Shown here piece by piece: positions 1 through 7,001 of a stretch of 12,534 nt of DNA (its first letter is position 1; every line of letters begins with the position of its first letter). The position numbers were made by a program, and so were the translations under genes. The stretch is taken from the NCBI GenBank assembly GCA_900555435.1, contig USLH01000063.1:1-12534 (forward strand), given 5' to 3'. Under the pieces are notes generated by a model, which worked only from the letters and a program-made list of their open reading frames with translations, did not search any database and was not told where the DNA came from. The stretch is from an uncultured Oscillospiraceae bacterium (lineage in GTDB: Bacteria > Bacillota > Clostridia > Oscillospirales > Ruminococcaceae).

Positions 1-296
1 AGAGTCACTTTCAGATCCGGACGCGCCAGCCCAACCGGAACGGAAGGAAAACCGGCGCCGGTGCCTACGTCGATCAGGGAAGCGTTTTTGGGAATATCCA
101 AAGCGTTTAAAAGGAGAAGGCTGTCGGCGAAGTGCTTGACGGCAATGTCGTTTGGCTCCGTGATTGCAGTGAGGTTCATTTTTTCGTTCCACTCCACCAG
201 CAGCTGGGCATATTGATCCAGCTTCTCGGAAAGCTCCGGAGAAAAAGGCAGACTCTGGGCGGCGCAGACGGATTCCAGGTAGGTTTTATCGATCAT
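1..296 (-). CDS. rsmG: RsmG, 16S rRNA (guanine-N7) methyltransferase, 5' part only
   Basis: The first 98 residues of a gene that runs off the left edge. Seen: WNEKMNLTAIT at about residues 36-46, KHFADSL at 54-60, and the S-adenosylmethionine-binding glycine loop DVGTGAGFPS at 76-85. These are hallmark segments of RsmG (GidB), which methylates N7 of a guanine in the 530 loop of 16S rRNA in the cytoplasm. The ATG at 296 is preceded by GGAGG with 8 nt spacing, inside the mnmG coding end. The gene overlaps mnmG by 11 bp, which suggests translational coupling with mnmE-mnmG, its usual partners near bacterial origins. Loss of this enzyme is known to give low-level streptomycin resistance in several bacteria. 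The C-terminal half cannot be assessed. Confidence 0.95.
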   Translation of the reverse strand, partial: MIDKTYLESVCAAQSLPFSPELSEKLDQYAQLLVEWNEKMNLTAITEPNDIAVKHFADSLLLLNALDIPKNASLIDVGTGAGFPSVPVGLARPDLKVT

Positions 297-2172
297 GGCG
301 GGTTCCTCCATTCTGTTCCAGCCAGATGAGCAGGGTGGAAATATCGGCCGGGTTTACACCGGAGATCCGGGCGGCCTGACCCACGTCGGCGGGTTTGACC
401 CGGTTCAATTTTTCCCGGGCTTCCAGACGAAGGCCGGAGATCTCCGCATAATCCTGATCTGCCGGAAGCTTGCGGGATTCCAAACGTTTCTGCTCCTCCA
501 CCTCCAGCAGCTGCTTTTTGATGTAGCCGTCGTATTTCAGCTGGATCTCCACCTGCTCGCCGACGGCGGCGGGAAGGGAAGGACGGTCGGGATCAAAGGG
601 CGCAAGCTCCGCATAGGCCAGCTGCGGACGGCGGATCAGCTCGTCCAGCTTGATGCCGGTGGAGACTTCCGTTGTTCCACGTGAAACAAGAAGCTCATTC
701 AGTTCCGGAGAAGGAGGAACGTTTACTTTGCAGACCCGGGCTTTTTCCGTGCGAATCTGCTCCATTTTTTCAAGGAAGCGGCGATAGCGCTCTTCGGAGA
801 TCAGGCCAATTTCATGCCCTAAGGGGGTCAGACGTTCATCGGCGTTATCCTGCCGGAGGAGAAGACGGAATTCGCTGCGGGAAGTCATCATGCGGTAGGG
901 GTCGGTGCAGCCTTTGGTTACCAGATCATCGATTAGCGTACCGATATAAGAAGAGGAACGAGGGAGGGTCACCGGGGATTTTCCCTGAACCTGACGGACG
1001 GCGTTAATACCGGCGATCAGCCCCTGAGCTGCAGCTTCCTCATAACCGGAGGTTCCGTTGAACTGCCCGGCTCCGTAAAGCCCGGAAATTTTCTTGAACT
1101 CCAGCGTAGCACGAAGATCCAACGGGTCGCAGCAATCATACTCGATGGCGTAAGCGTTCCGCATGATCTCCAGATGCTCAAATCCCTTAATGGTGCGCAG
1201 AAAAGCAATCTGTACATCTTCAGGGAGGGAAGAGGACAGACCCTGCAGATACATCTCCTGCGTGTCCATGCCCATAGGCTCCACGAAGAGCTGATGCCGG
1301 GATTTATCAGAAAAACGGACGATCTTATCTTCGATGCTGGGGCAATAACGGGGACCGATCGCGTGGATCCGTCCGCTGTAGATGGGGGACTTATCCAGAT
1401 TTTCCAGAATGATCCGATGAGTTTCTTCGTTTGTATAAGCGATGTGGCAGCAGACTTTGTTTTTCGGCGGGATCTTCGTCTCAAAGCTGAAGGGAACCAC
1501 TGGCTCGTCGCCTTTCTGCTCTTCCAGCTGGGAAAAATCGATGCTGCGGCGGTGAACACGGGAGGGTGTGCCGGTCTTAAAGCGGCGGAGGGTGATGCCA
1601 TGAATCGCCAGATCGGCGGTCAGTCCAGTTGCCGGAGCAATGCCGTCGGGGCCGCTGGAATAGGAGACCTCGCCGACGTGGATGGTTCCGTTTAAGTAAG
1701 TGCCGCTGGCGATGATCGCAGCTTTTACAGCATATTCGGCTCCCAGACGAGTGACGACACCGGTGATCCGCCCGTTTTCCGTGCGGATGCCCACCACTTC
1801 GTCCTGTTTGATCCGAAGGTTCTCCTGCTGCTCCAGCAGCTGCTTTACATAGGTATGATAAGCACGCCTGTCGATCTGTGCCCGAAGGCTGTGGACGGCA
1901 GGCCCTTTTCCCAGATTCAGCATCCGGCTTTGGATGGTGTTCCGGTCGGCGGCAATGCCCATAACGCCGCCCAAAGCGTCTACTTCCCGAACCAGATGAC
2001 CCTTCGCCGTACCGCCGATGGAAGGGTTGCAGGGAAGGTTGGCGATTCCATCCAACGTCAGGGTAAAGAGGATGGTAGAGGCTCCCAGACGGGCAGCGGC
2101 CATTGCAGCTTCCACACCGGCGTGGCCGGCTCCGATCACCGCCACGTCATAGCTACCCAAAGTATATCCCAT
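286..2172 (-). CDS. mnmG: MnmG (GidA), tRNA uridine-5-carboxymethylaminomethyl modification FAD enzyme
   Basis: A 628-residue protein, the normal length for the family. With MnmE it installs the (carboxymethyl)aminomethyl group on C5 of the wobble uridine (U34) of a subset of tRNAs, using FAD, NADH and a folate one-carbon donor. Seen: the Rossmann FAD motif GAGHAG at residues 14-19; the conserved PCNPSIGG with Cys48; GPRYCPSIEDK with Cys277, the second family cysteine; and a C-terminal helical domain ending in ARISGVNPADIS, the part that contacts MnmE and tRNA. The ATG at 2172 follows AGGAGG with 5 nt spacing and lies 9 nt after the mnmE stop, so the two are co-transcribed. A perfect parS site is embedded in the codons for VSRGTT (673-688). 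No sign of truncation. Confidence 0.97.
   Translation of the reverse strand: MGYTLGSYDVAVIGAGHAGVEAAMAAARLGASTILFTLTLDGIANLPCNPSIGGTAKGHLVREVDALGGVMGIAADRNTIQSRMLNLGKGPAVHSLRAQIDRRAYHTYVKQLLEQQENLRIKQDEVVGIRTENGRITGVVTRLGAEYAVKAAIIASGTYLNGTIHVGEVSYSSGPDGIAPATGLTADLAIHGITLRRFKTGTPSRVHRRSIDFSQLEEQKGDEPVVPFSFETKIPPKNKVCCHIAYTNEETHRIILENLDKSPIYSGRIHAIGPRYCPSIEDKIVRFSDKSRHQLFVEPMGMDTQEMYLQGLSSSLPEDVQIAFLRTIKGFEHLEIMRNAYAIEYDCCDPLDLRATLEFKKISGLYGAGQFNGTSGYEEAAAQGLIAGINAVRQVQGKSPVTLPRSSSYIGTLIDDLVTKGCTDPYRMMTSRSEFRLLLRQDNADERLTPLGHEIGLISEERYRRFLEKMEQIRTEKARVCKVNVPPSPELNELLVSRGTTEVSTGIKLDELIRRPQLAYAELAPFDPDRPSLPAAVGEQVEIQLKYDGYIKKQLLEVEEQKRLESRKLPADQDYAEISGLRLEAREKLNRVKPADVGQAARISGVNPADISTLLIWLEQNGGTRHDR
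673..688. promoter_or_regulatory. parS, ParB/Spo0J binding site
   Basis: TGTTCCACGTGAAACA is an exact 16-bp match to the parS consensus (TGTTNCACGTGAAACA). Its inner part, GTTtcCACGTG, is symmetric around CACGTG. It lies inside mnmG, where it encodes part of VSRGTTEV. ParB loads at such sites near the origin, spreads as a CTP-dependent clamp and recruits SMC for chromosome segregation. parA/parB usually lie just beyond rsmG in Bacillota, which here would be off the left edge. A perfect match to a 16-mer is very unlikely by chance in 12.5 kb. Confidence 0.93.
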
Positions 2173-2181
2173 ATACTCCTC

Positions 2182-3549
2182 CTACTTTCCTACACAGAAT
2201 CTCGAAAAGACCTGATCCACCACAGCGTCCGTGACCCGTTCGCCGGTCAACTCCAGTAGGGCACCCGCCACGCTTTCCACGGAAACGTCCACTGCGTCCA
2301 GCGGGTAACCACCTTCCAGCGTGGAAATGGCTTCCTTCAGAAGCATCCACGCCCGATGGGCGCAGTCAAACTGCCGCTCATTCGCCAGCAGTGCCCCATC
2401 GGCAGAAATGCCATCCAGCTCCAGCAGGGAGACGATCTCGTCCCGGAGCCGATCCAGACCGCTGCTTTCCTTAGCAGAAATTTCTACAATATGTTTAAAA
2501 TATGACAAAATAAACGAATTGTCTAATTTGTTTTCCAGATCCGCCTTGTTGCATACGGCAATCACAGGCAAATCCTTCAGCTTTTCCGCCAGCATCCGGT
2601 CTTCTTCCGAAAGCGGCACCGAACGATCGAAAACCGCCAGGATCAACCCGGCGGTGTCGATCCGCTGAAGCGCCAGATCCACGCCGGCCTGCTCCACCAG
2701 ATCGTCGGTCTCCCGGATCCCGGCGGTATCCGCCAATCGGAGGACGACCCCGCCTAAATCCACCGTTTCCTCCACGATATCCCGGGTGGTGCCGGGGATG
2801 TCGGTAACGATGCTTTTCTGGCGGCCGGAGAGAAGGTTCATCAGGGTGGATTTTCCCACATTGGGCTTGCCTAAAATCACCGTTTCCACGCCCTCCTTCA
2901 GGATCTGTCCCCGATCGAAGGTATCCAAAAGCCCTTTTAAGTCCGTCTCCGCTTCGTGGAGCAGGTGGGCGGTCTCCTCCGATTCAACCGGGTCAATCTC
3001 CTCATCAGGGTAGTCGATGTAGGCGGAAATGTGGCCGCTGACCGTAAGGATCCGGTCGGTAATGGAGCGGATCTTCCGGTAAAGCGCCCCCTTCATCGCA
3101 CCGCGGGCGGCACGGAGCGCCTGATCACTGGAAGCAGAGATCAGATCGGTGACCGCTTCCGCTTCGGTCAGGGAGAGCTTTCCGTTCAAAAACGCACGCT
3201 TGGTGAACTCGCCGGGGCCGGCAGGGGAGGCCCCGGCTTTCAGCACGCTGCGAAGGACACGGCGGCAGATGAGAAGCCCTCCGTGGCAGGAAAGCTCCAC
3301 CACGTCCTCACCGGTGTAGCTTTTCGGCGAACGGAAAACAGTGGCGATAGCATCGTCGATGGGGCCATCCTCATCCAGAATCGTCCCAAAAGCCGCCGTA
3401 TAGCCTTTTTTCTTGGAAAGGGGCTCCCCGGAAACGGAACGGAAAACCTGATCCGCCAGCCGGATGGCGCCGTCCCCGGAGATGCGGATCACGCCGATGC
3501 CGCCGGGAGCGTTGGGGGTGGAGATCGCCGCAATGATCTTTTCGGACAT
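2182..3549 (-). CDS. mnmE: MnmE (TrmE), tRNA-modification GTPase
   Basis: 455 residues, full length for the family. This cytoplasmic GTPase dimerises through its G domain and works with MnmG to modify U34 of certain tRNAs. Seen: an N-terminal folate-binding domain (about 1-120); a helical domain; and an inserted G domain with G1 GKPNVGKS (227-234), G2 TTRD (254-257), G3 DTAG (274-277), G4 NKAD (334-337) and G5 SAK (358-360). The protein ends in FCVGK, with the conserved C-terminal-motif cysteine at 452. The ATG at 3549 is preceded by GAAAGGT. The gene starts just downstream of a strong terminator hairpin and no convincing promoter is visible in between, so its expression may depend on read-through or on an unrecognised promoter. 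It is followed after 9 nt by mnmG. Confidence 0.97.
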   Translation of the reverse strand: MSEKIIAAISTPNAPGGIGVIRISGDGAIRLADQVFRSVSGEPLSKKKGYTAAFGTILDEDGPIDDAIATVFRSPKSYTGEDVVELSCHGGLLICRRVLRSVLKAGASPAGPGEFTKRAFLNGKLSLTEAEAVTDLISASSDQALRAARGAMKGALYRKIRSITDRILTVSGHISAYIDYPDEEIDPVESEETAHLLHEAETDLKGLLDTFDRGQILKEGVETVILGKPNVGKSTLMNLLSGRQKSIVTDIPGTTRDIVEETVDLGGVVLRLADTAGIRETDDLVEQAGVDLALQRIDTAGLILAVFDRSVPLSEEDRMLAEKLKDLPVIAVCNKADLENKLDNSFILSYFKHIVEISAKESSGLDRLRDEIVSLLELDGISADGALLANERQFDCAHRAWMLLKEAISTLEGGYPLDAVDVSVESVAGALLELTGERVTDAVVDQVFSRFCVGK

Positions 3550-3573
3550 AAAACGACCTTTCTCGGTACTTGA

Positions 3574-3611
3574 AAAAACCTCTCTGGCGGACCTGCCGCA
3601 GAGAGGTTTTT
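3574..3611 (-). terminator. Intrinsic terminator after khpB/jag, symmetric
   Basis: Arms AAAAACCTCTCTG (3574-3586) and CAGAGAGGTTTTT (3599-3611) are perfect inverted repeats. An inner CGG/CCG stem sits behind a single-base bulge, around the loop ACCTG. On the minus strand the stem ends in a run of six T, a canonical Rho-independent terminator beginning 4 nt after the khpB stop codon. Because both arms carry the A/T tail, it could also stop plus-strand transcription. It separates the rpmH-khpB unit from mnmE-mnmG-rsmG. Confidence 0.88.
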
Positions 3612-3615
3612 CAAC

Positions 3616-4689
3616 TTACAATTCAATCTTGGAGTAGAGCTTGAAGCTATCCAACGTCTTGGTGTCCAGCTTCGGCTCTTCTGCGGGAGCCTCCGGAGCC
3701 GGAATTTCGGTCACAGGCTCTGCAGGTTTTTCCTCCGTCTGAGGGGCGGGGGAGTTGTTGTAGCGGGGAGGCCGATTGCTGCGGGGTGGGCGCCCGCCTT
3801 CCCGACGGGAACCGCCGGAGGCGCTGCCGGTGCGGGAGGAGGGCTTGATGACTACCTTGCGGTTAGGCTCCTCGCCGGTGGATTTGGAGTAAACGCCGTC
3901 AATCTCGGTGACGACTGCGTGGATGATCCGGCGCTCATAGGGGTTCATCGGCTCCAAAGCGGCGGGACGGCCGGTTTTCAGAACCTTTTTCGCCATGCGC
4001 TGAGCAAGGGCACGAAGGGTCTCTTCCCGTTTTTCCCGGTAGTTTCCGGCGTTGATGGTGAAGCGGACATACTCGCCCTCCTGACGGTTGGCGACCAGGG
4101 AAACGAGGTACTGGATGGCATCCAGGGTCTCGCCCCGTTTGCCGATGACGGTGCCGATGTCGCCGCCGTCAATGTGGATCAGGACTGTGCGGTTCTCGGT
4201 CTGCTCAAAACGGACCTGAATGTCCTTTAAGCCCATTTTCTCAAAAATTTCCAGCAGATATTTTTCCGCCACATTGATCTTGGGCTGCAGGTCTTCCAGA
4301 GAAACGGGGGCTTCCGCCGCAGGGGCAGGAGCAGCTGCTTCCGCTGCAGGCTGAGGAGCGGCAGGAACAGGCTGGGGAGCCGGCTGCTTTTTCTCAACCG
4401 GTGCAGGGTTTGGCTCCTCCTTTTTGGGGGCGGGAGCAGGAGCGGCGGGCTTTTCCCGGACAGGGGCGGGCTTTTTGGGAGGAGCGACAGGCGCCAGATC
4501 TTCCTTCAGAAGCTCGTCGTCCGACTGAACGGTGATCCGCACCTCGGCGAGAACTTTCTTAAAAAATCCCTTTTTTGGAAGCCGGAGAATCTCGGGGGTC
4601 ACATCCAATGGGGAGACGCCCAGCTCCCGGCAGGCGTTTTCAATGGCTTCTTCCACCGTTGCTCCGGTGGCCGTATATTCTCGAATCAT
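3616..4689 (-). CDS. khpB: KhpB (Jag/EloR), KH-R3H RNA-binding protein with Jag-N domain
   Basis: 357 residues. Domain order: Jag-N (about 1-55, containing LPKKGFFKK); a Lys-rich then Pro/Ala-rich linker (about 66-128); a KH domain (about 137-215) with the GKRG loop at 183-186 (the RNA-binding GxxG); an R3H domain (about 222-284) with RRIIH at 253-257 (R-x3-H); and a disordered Arg/Gly/Pro and Glu/Pro/Ala tail (285-345) ending in a short non-repetitive segment, SFKLYSKIEL. In other Bacillota KhpB pairs with KhpA, binds RNA and influences cell elongation and division; it sits beside yidC here as usual. The ATG at 4689 follows AGGAGG. Both the linker and the C-terminal extension are longer than in the compact family members I know (about 200 residues). 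Known homologues justify the name; the RNA targets here are unknown. Confidence 0.93.
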   Translation of the reverse strand: MIREYTATGATVEEAIENACRELGVSPLDVTPEILRLPKKGFFKKVLAEVRITVQSDDELLKEDLAPVAPPKKPAPVREKPAAPAPAPKKEEPNPAPVEKKQPAPQPVPAAPQPAAEAAAPAPAAEAPVSLEDLQPKINVAEKYLLEIFEKMGLKDIQVRFEQTENRTVLIHIDGGDIGTVIGKRGETLDAIQYLVSLVANRQEGEYVRFTINAGNYREKREETLRALAQRMAKKVLKTGRPAALEPMNPYERRIIHAVVTEIDGVYSKSTGEEPNRKVVIKPSSRTGSASGGSRREGGRPPRSNRPPRYNNSPAPQTEEKPAEPVTEIPAPEAPAEEPKLDTKTLDSFKLYSKIEL

Positions 4690-4720
4690 AAGAAACCTCC
4701 TCGAAAAAAGTCGTAACCTG

Positions 4721-5869
4721 TTACTGCAGGTCCTTATCCGTCACTTCGGCGTACTCTTCGCCGTATTTTTCCGCATCCTGCCGACGGGCTTCTGCCAGAC
4801 GGCGGCGGTTGATCTCCTTAGCGGTGAGGTATTCCTCCTCCGCCTTGGCACGGGCTGCTTTTTCTTCTTCCTCGGTACGGGCAGAGGTTTTCACCTTTTT
4901 CTTTTTCAGCTCTTCCTCCGTCAGATCCTCGTCACTCAACTCTTCGCCCCGATCCAGCTTCCGCTGACGGCGTTTTTCCCGTTCCGCTCTGCGTTTAGCC
5001 TCTTCTTCTTCCAGCTTGGCCTGATATTCCGCCTTATACTTTTCGGGATTATAGAGCTTATTGAGCAGGACAGACTGGACACCGGAAAGAAGGTTGGAGA
5101 TGATCCAGTAGATGCCGACACCGACCGGCAGGGAGAAGGCAAAAAGAACGGAAAGCAAAGGCATACCGTACATCATGCCCTTCATCATACCGCCCTGCTG
5201 CTGCTGGCCGTTAGGGCTCATCTTCATGGAGAGGATGGAGACGAAAAGGGAGGTGGCGCCGGAAAGGATCGGCACTAAGATCAGCCAGTTCAGTGCGAAA
5301 GTAGGGGTCTGGCCCAGATCCAGACCGAAGAAGGAATAATCGAAATTGGAGACCTTGTCCATAAAATTGGAACCAAGGCTTGCGAACCACTGGGCGTGCT
5401 CGGGATTGTGCATCTCCGAAATGATCTGGAGCTGCTGCTGCCCAACGGCCTGTCCCAGAGCCTGATAGTTGGTTTTAAGGATCTCGCCGGCTTCGGTCAG
5501 GACGTCTTTTGGGATCCGGAGCAGATGGGTCAGGGGGTTATAAACAACGTCGATGATACCGAAAAGGATAGGGAACTGAATCAGCAGGGGAAGACAGCCG
5601 CTCATGGGGTTATACCCGTGAGCTTCATAGAGCTTCATCATCTCTTCCTGCTGTTTTTGCTTATTGTTGGCGTATTTTTTGTTGATCTCATCGATCTTTG
5701 GCTGGAAGACCGTCATTTTGGCCGTGGACTTCTGCTGCTTCACCGAAAGAGGGAAGAGAGCCGCTTTGACCAGAATGGTAAAGAGGATCAGTACGACGCC
5801 ATAGCTGGGGATCACTTTATAGAGGAGCCACATGATCCAACCGAGAGGGATGCCGAAGAGCTGCGACAT
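4721..5869 (-). CDS. yidC: YidC/OxaA/SpoIIIJ-type membrane protein insertase
   Basis: 382 residues from the ATG at 5869. YidC inserts proteins into the cytoplasmic membrane, alone or with SecYEG. Seen: an N-terminal amphipathic segment; TM1 (about 22-42) with Lys35, at the position of the groove's positive charge; a cytoplasmic helical hairpin (about 43-86, QQKS...NKKYANNKQ); TM2 (about 92-110); an extracytoplasmic loop; TM3 (about 190-214); TM4-TM5 (about 235-270); then a very charged tail of about 105 residues (276-382) rich in Glu/Lys/Arg. There is no lipobox cysteine, unlike the Bacillus paralogues. A TTG at 5875 could add two residues, but AAGGA is only 2 nt from it and 8 nt from the ATG. 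Neighbours: yidD 25 nt upstream, khpB 31 nt downstream. Confidence 0.95.
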   Translation of the reverse strand: MSQLFGIPLGWIMWLLYKVIPSYGVVLILFTILVKAALFPLSVKQQKSTAKMTVFQPKIDEINKKYANNKQKQQEEMMKLYEAHGYNPMSGCLPLLIQFPILFGIIDVVYNPLTHLLRIPKDVLTEAGEILKTNYQALGQAVGQQQLQIISEMHNPEHAQWFASLGSNFMDKVSNFDYSFFGLDLGQTPTFALNWLILVPILSGATSLFVSILSMKMSPNGQQQQGGMMKGMMYGMPLLSVLFAFSLPVGVGIYWIISNLLSGVQSVLLNKLYNPEKYKAEYQAKLEEEEAKRRAEREKRRQRKLDRGEELSDEDLTEEELKKKKVKTSARTEEEEKAARAKAEEEYLTAKEINRRRLAEARRQDAEKYGEEYAEVTDKDLQ

Positions 5870-5877
5870 GAGCAAGT

Positions 5878-5882
5878 TCCTT
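5878..5882 (-). promoter_or_regulatory. yidC ribosome binding site that decides the start
   Basis: AAGGA on the minus strand lies 8 nt before the ATG at 5869 and only 2 nt before the in-frame TTG at 5875. Normal spacing therefore favours the ATG. Confidence 0.7.
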
Positions 5883-5894
5883 TCTGATTACAAT

Positions 5895-6182
5895 TCACTT
5901 TTCCTTAGAAACGTCCGATTTGGAGTTTTCCGGCTTTGGCCGCCGGGGATAGTGCCAGCGGAAGGTATCCGGAACGGGATCAATGCCGCCCCGGCACAGG
6001 GGGTTGCATCGCAGGATCCGACGGATGCTTAAAATTCCGCCCTTCCATGCGCCAAACCGGCGGATGGCCTCCAGCGCATAGGCAGAGCAGGTAGGATAAA
6101 ACCGGCAGCAGGGCTGCCTTTTTAAGCCGGAGATCCGTTTTTGATAAAACCGGATGCAGGCAATCAAAAACCGCTGCATCAT
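5895..6182 (-). CDS. yidD: YidD, membrane protein insertion efficiency factor
   Basis: 95 residues, usual family size. YidD is a small, membrane-associated helper thought to aid YidC-dependent insertion. Seen: an amphipathic start (residues 2-17); the hallmark CCRFYPTCSAYA at 25-36 with three cysteines; and CNPLCRGGIDPVP at 59-71, both strongly conserved in the family. The basic C-terminal tail is non-conserved. The ATG at 6182 overlaps the rnpA stop codon as ATGA (4 nt), so translation is probably coupled to rnpA; a second ATG directly follows and could serve equally. It lies between rnpA and yidC, the standard place. Confidence 0.95.
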   Translation of the reverse strand: MMQRFLIACIRFYQKRISGLKRQPCCRFYPTCSAYALEAIRRFGAWKGGILSIRRILRCNPLCRGGIDPVPDTFRWHYPRRPKPENSKSDVSKEK

Positions 6183-6589
6183 GCTTTTTTTGCTTCTTTT
6201 CCCGCAGGGGACGTTCCACGTTCAAACTCTTTGAGACAGCCTTTGACGGCTGCAGCGACCTGATAGGACTTGACGGTCAGGATCCGTTCCCTTGCTACGA
6301 AGACGTAATCCCAGTTGTTTCCGAGTTTTCCTTCCACCGAGCGGATCGCCGCCCGAAGGAGCCGGCGGGCACGGTTGCGGCAGACGGCGTTTCCCACTTT
6401 TTTGGAAGTAGTCAAGCCGTAGCGCAGACCCATCCCCCGATTTTTCACCCGATAGCAGATAAAATAAGGGGTCGCCTTGCTTTTTCCCTGATAGTAGGCC
6501 CGTTTGAATTCCTTATTGAGCTTGAGCGTTTGAAGGGAGCCTTTTATGCGAAACGGGACATTTGCTTCCCGCTGATTTTTTTCTTCCAT
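6179..6589 (-). CDS. rnpA: RnpA, protein component of ribonuclease P
   Basis: 136 residues. RnpA binds the RNase P RNA and helps it remove 5' leaders from pre-tRNAs. Seen: LNKEFKRAYYQGKS (24-37), matching the start of the conserved fold, and the RNR signature KKVGNAVCRNRARRLLR (63-79). The core matches the normal 110-120 residue protein. The first 20 residues before LKLNKEF are extra; I see no ATG, GTG or TTG between the two, and AGGT lies 7 nt before the ATG at 6589, so the extension looks real. The C-terminal residues after about 122 are also additional. The gene follows rpmH by 134 nt with a hairpin in the gap. Confidence 0.95.
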   Translation of the reverse strand: MEEKNQREANVPFRIKGSLQTLKLNKEFKRAYYQGKSKATPYFICYRVKNRGMGLRYGLTTSKKVGNAVCRNRARRLLRAAIRSVEGKLGNNWDYVFVARERILTVKSYQVAAAVKGCLKEFERGTSPAGKEAKKA

Positions 6590-6644
6590 TACAAACCTGA
6601 TTTCAGCAGACGTTTTCCTGTTTCAGAGCCAAAAAGCAGAGAAA

Positions 6645-6670
6645 GCCATGCCTCCGGAAAGATGCATGGC
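6645..6670 (-). terminator. Hairpin between rpmH and rnpA, possible attenuator
   Basis: A perfect 7-bp inverted repeat, GCCATGC/GCATGGC, with a 12-nt loop. On the minus strand it is followed by TTTCTCTGCTTTTT, an interrupted T-tract. It could act as a weak terminator that lowers rnpA relative to the abundant ribosomal protein L34, or as a stabilising/processing stem. The tract is too imperfect to call a full terminator. Confidence 0.45.
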
Positions 6671-6723
6671 CCCCACTACTTTTTTGCGGAATGCAGCTTC
6701 TTGCCGATCCGAAAAGCTCTTTT

Positions 6724-6858
6724 TTAGTAAGACAATCTCGCTCTGCCTTTATTGCGTCTTCTCTTCAGGACCTTCCGGCCATTGGCGCTGGCCATTCTCT
6801 TGCGGAAGCCGTGAACTTTCTGTCTATGCAGTTTCTTGGGCTGATATGTCCGTTTCAT
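6724..6858 (-). CDS. rpmH: Ribosomal protein bL34
   Basis: 44 residues, the exact usual size. Almost every position fits the L34 family: MKRTYQPKK start, HGFRKRM, then NGRKVLKRRRNKGRARLS. It is a small basic protein buried in 23S rRNA of the large subunit. The start is the ATG at 6858, preceded by GGAGG with 7 nt spacing; the reading frame stays open for 18 more codons upstream, but that is leader sequence with no family similarity. rpmH next to dnaA, transcribed divergently, is the classic bacterial origin arrangement. First gene of the minus-strand unit driven by the promoter at 6972-7001. Confidence 0.98.
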   Translation of the reverse strand: MKRTYQPKKLHRQKVHGFRKRMASANGRKVLKRRRNKGRARLSY

Positions 6859-6971
6859 TTTATACCCTCCTTTTTTCAAACGCAAAGTGTGGGTCTCTGC
6901 CGGAATTTGCATCCCTTCGGATCCGGGAGCGCTGAAAAAGCAGTCAAATTAGCAGAAACCTTCAAGATAAT

Positions 6972-7001
6972 AGTATAATGGAAGCGGACGAGCTTTGTCA
7001 A
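6972..7001 (-). promoter_or_regulatory. Promoter of the rpmH-rnpA-yidD-yidC-khpB unit
   Basis: On the minus strand there is a perfect -35 TTGACA (7001-6996), an 18-nt spacer and -10 TATACT (6977-6972), a strong housekeeping sigma-type promoter. Transcription would start near 6965, giving a leader of about 107 nt before rpmH. The leader contains a short potential stem-loop (ATCC/GGAT arms at 6911-6922). Confidence 0.85.

Noticed and set aside
1017..1601. Long alternative-frame and opposite-strand open frames within mnmG, mnmE, khpB, yidC, dnaA and recF
   Set aside because: They shadow well-recognised genes, have no family features and arise from codon bias in GC-moderate DNA.
4167..4180. TGTGGATCA (DnaA-box-like) inside khpB
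   Set aside because: A single near-match in coding DNA far from other boxes; expected by chance.
6212..6227. Second parS-like sequence CGTTCCACGTTCAAAC at the 3' end of rnpA
   Set aside because: Only about 11 of 16 positions fit and the right half-site is lost; probably coding coincidence.
6859..6912. 18-codon in-frame N-terminal extension of rpmH
   Set aside because: No ribosome binding site, no L34 similarity; the GGAGG before 6858 and the MKRTYQPKK start are decisive.
6974..6979. Plus-strand TATAAT as a second dnaA promoter
   Set aside because: No -35 upstream; it overlaps the -10 of the minus-strand rpmH promoter, which explains the sequence.
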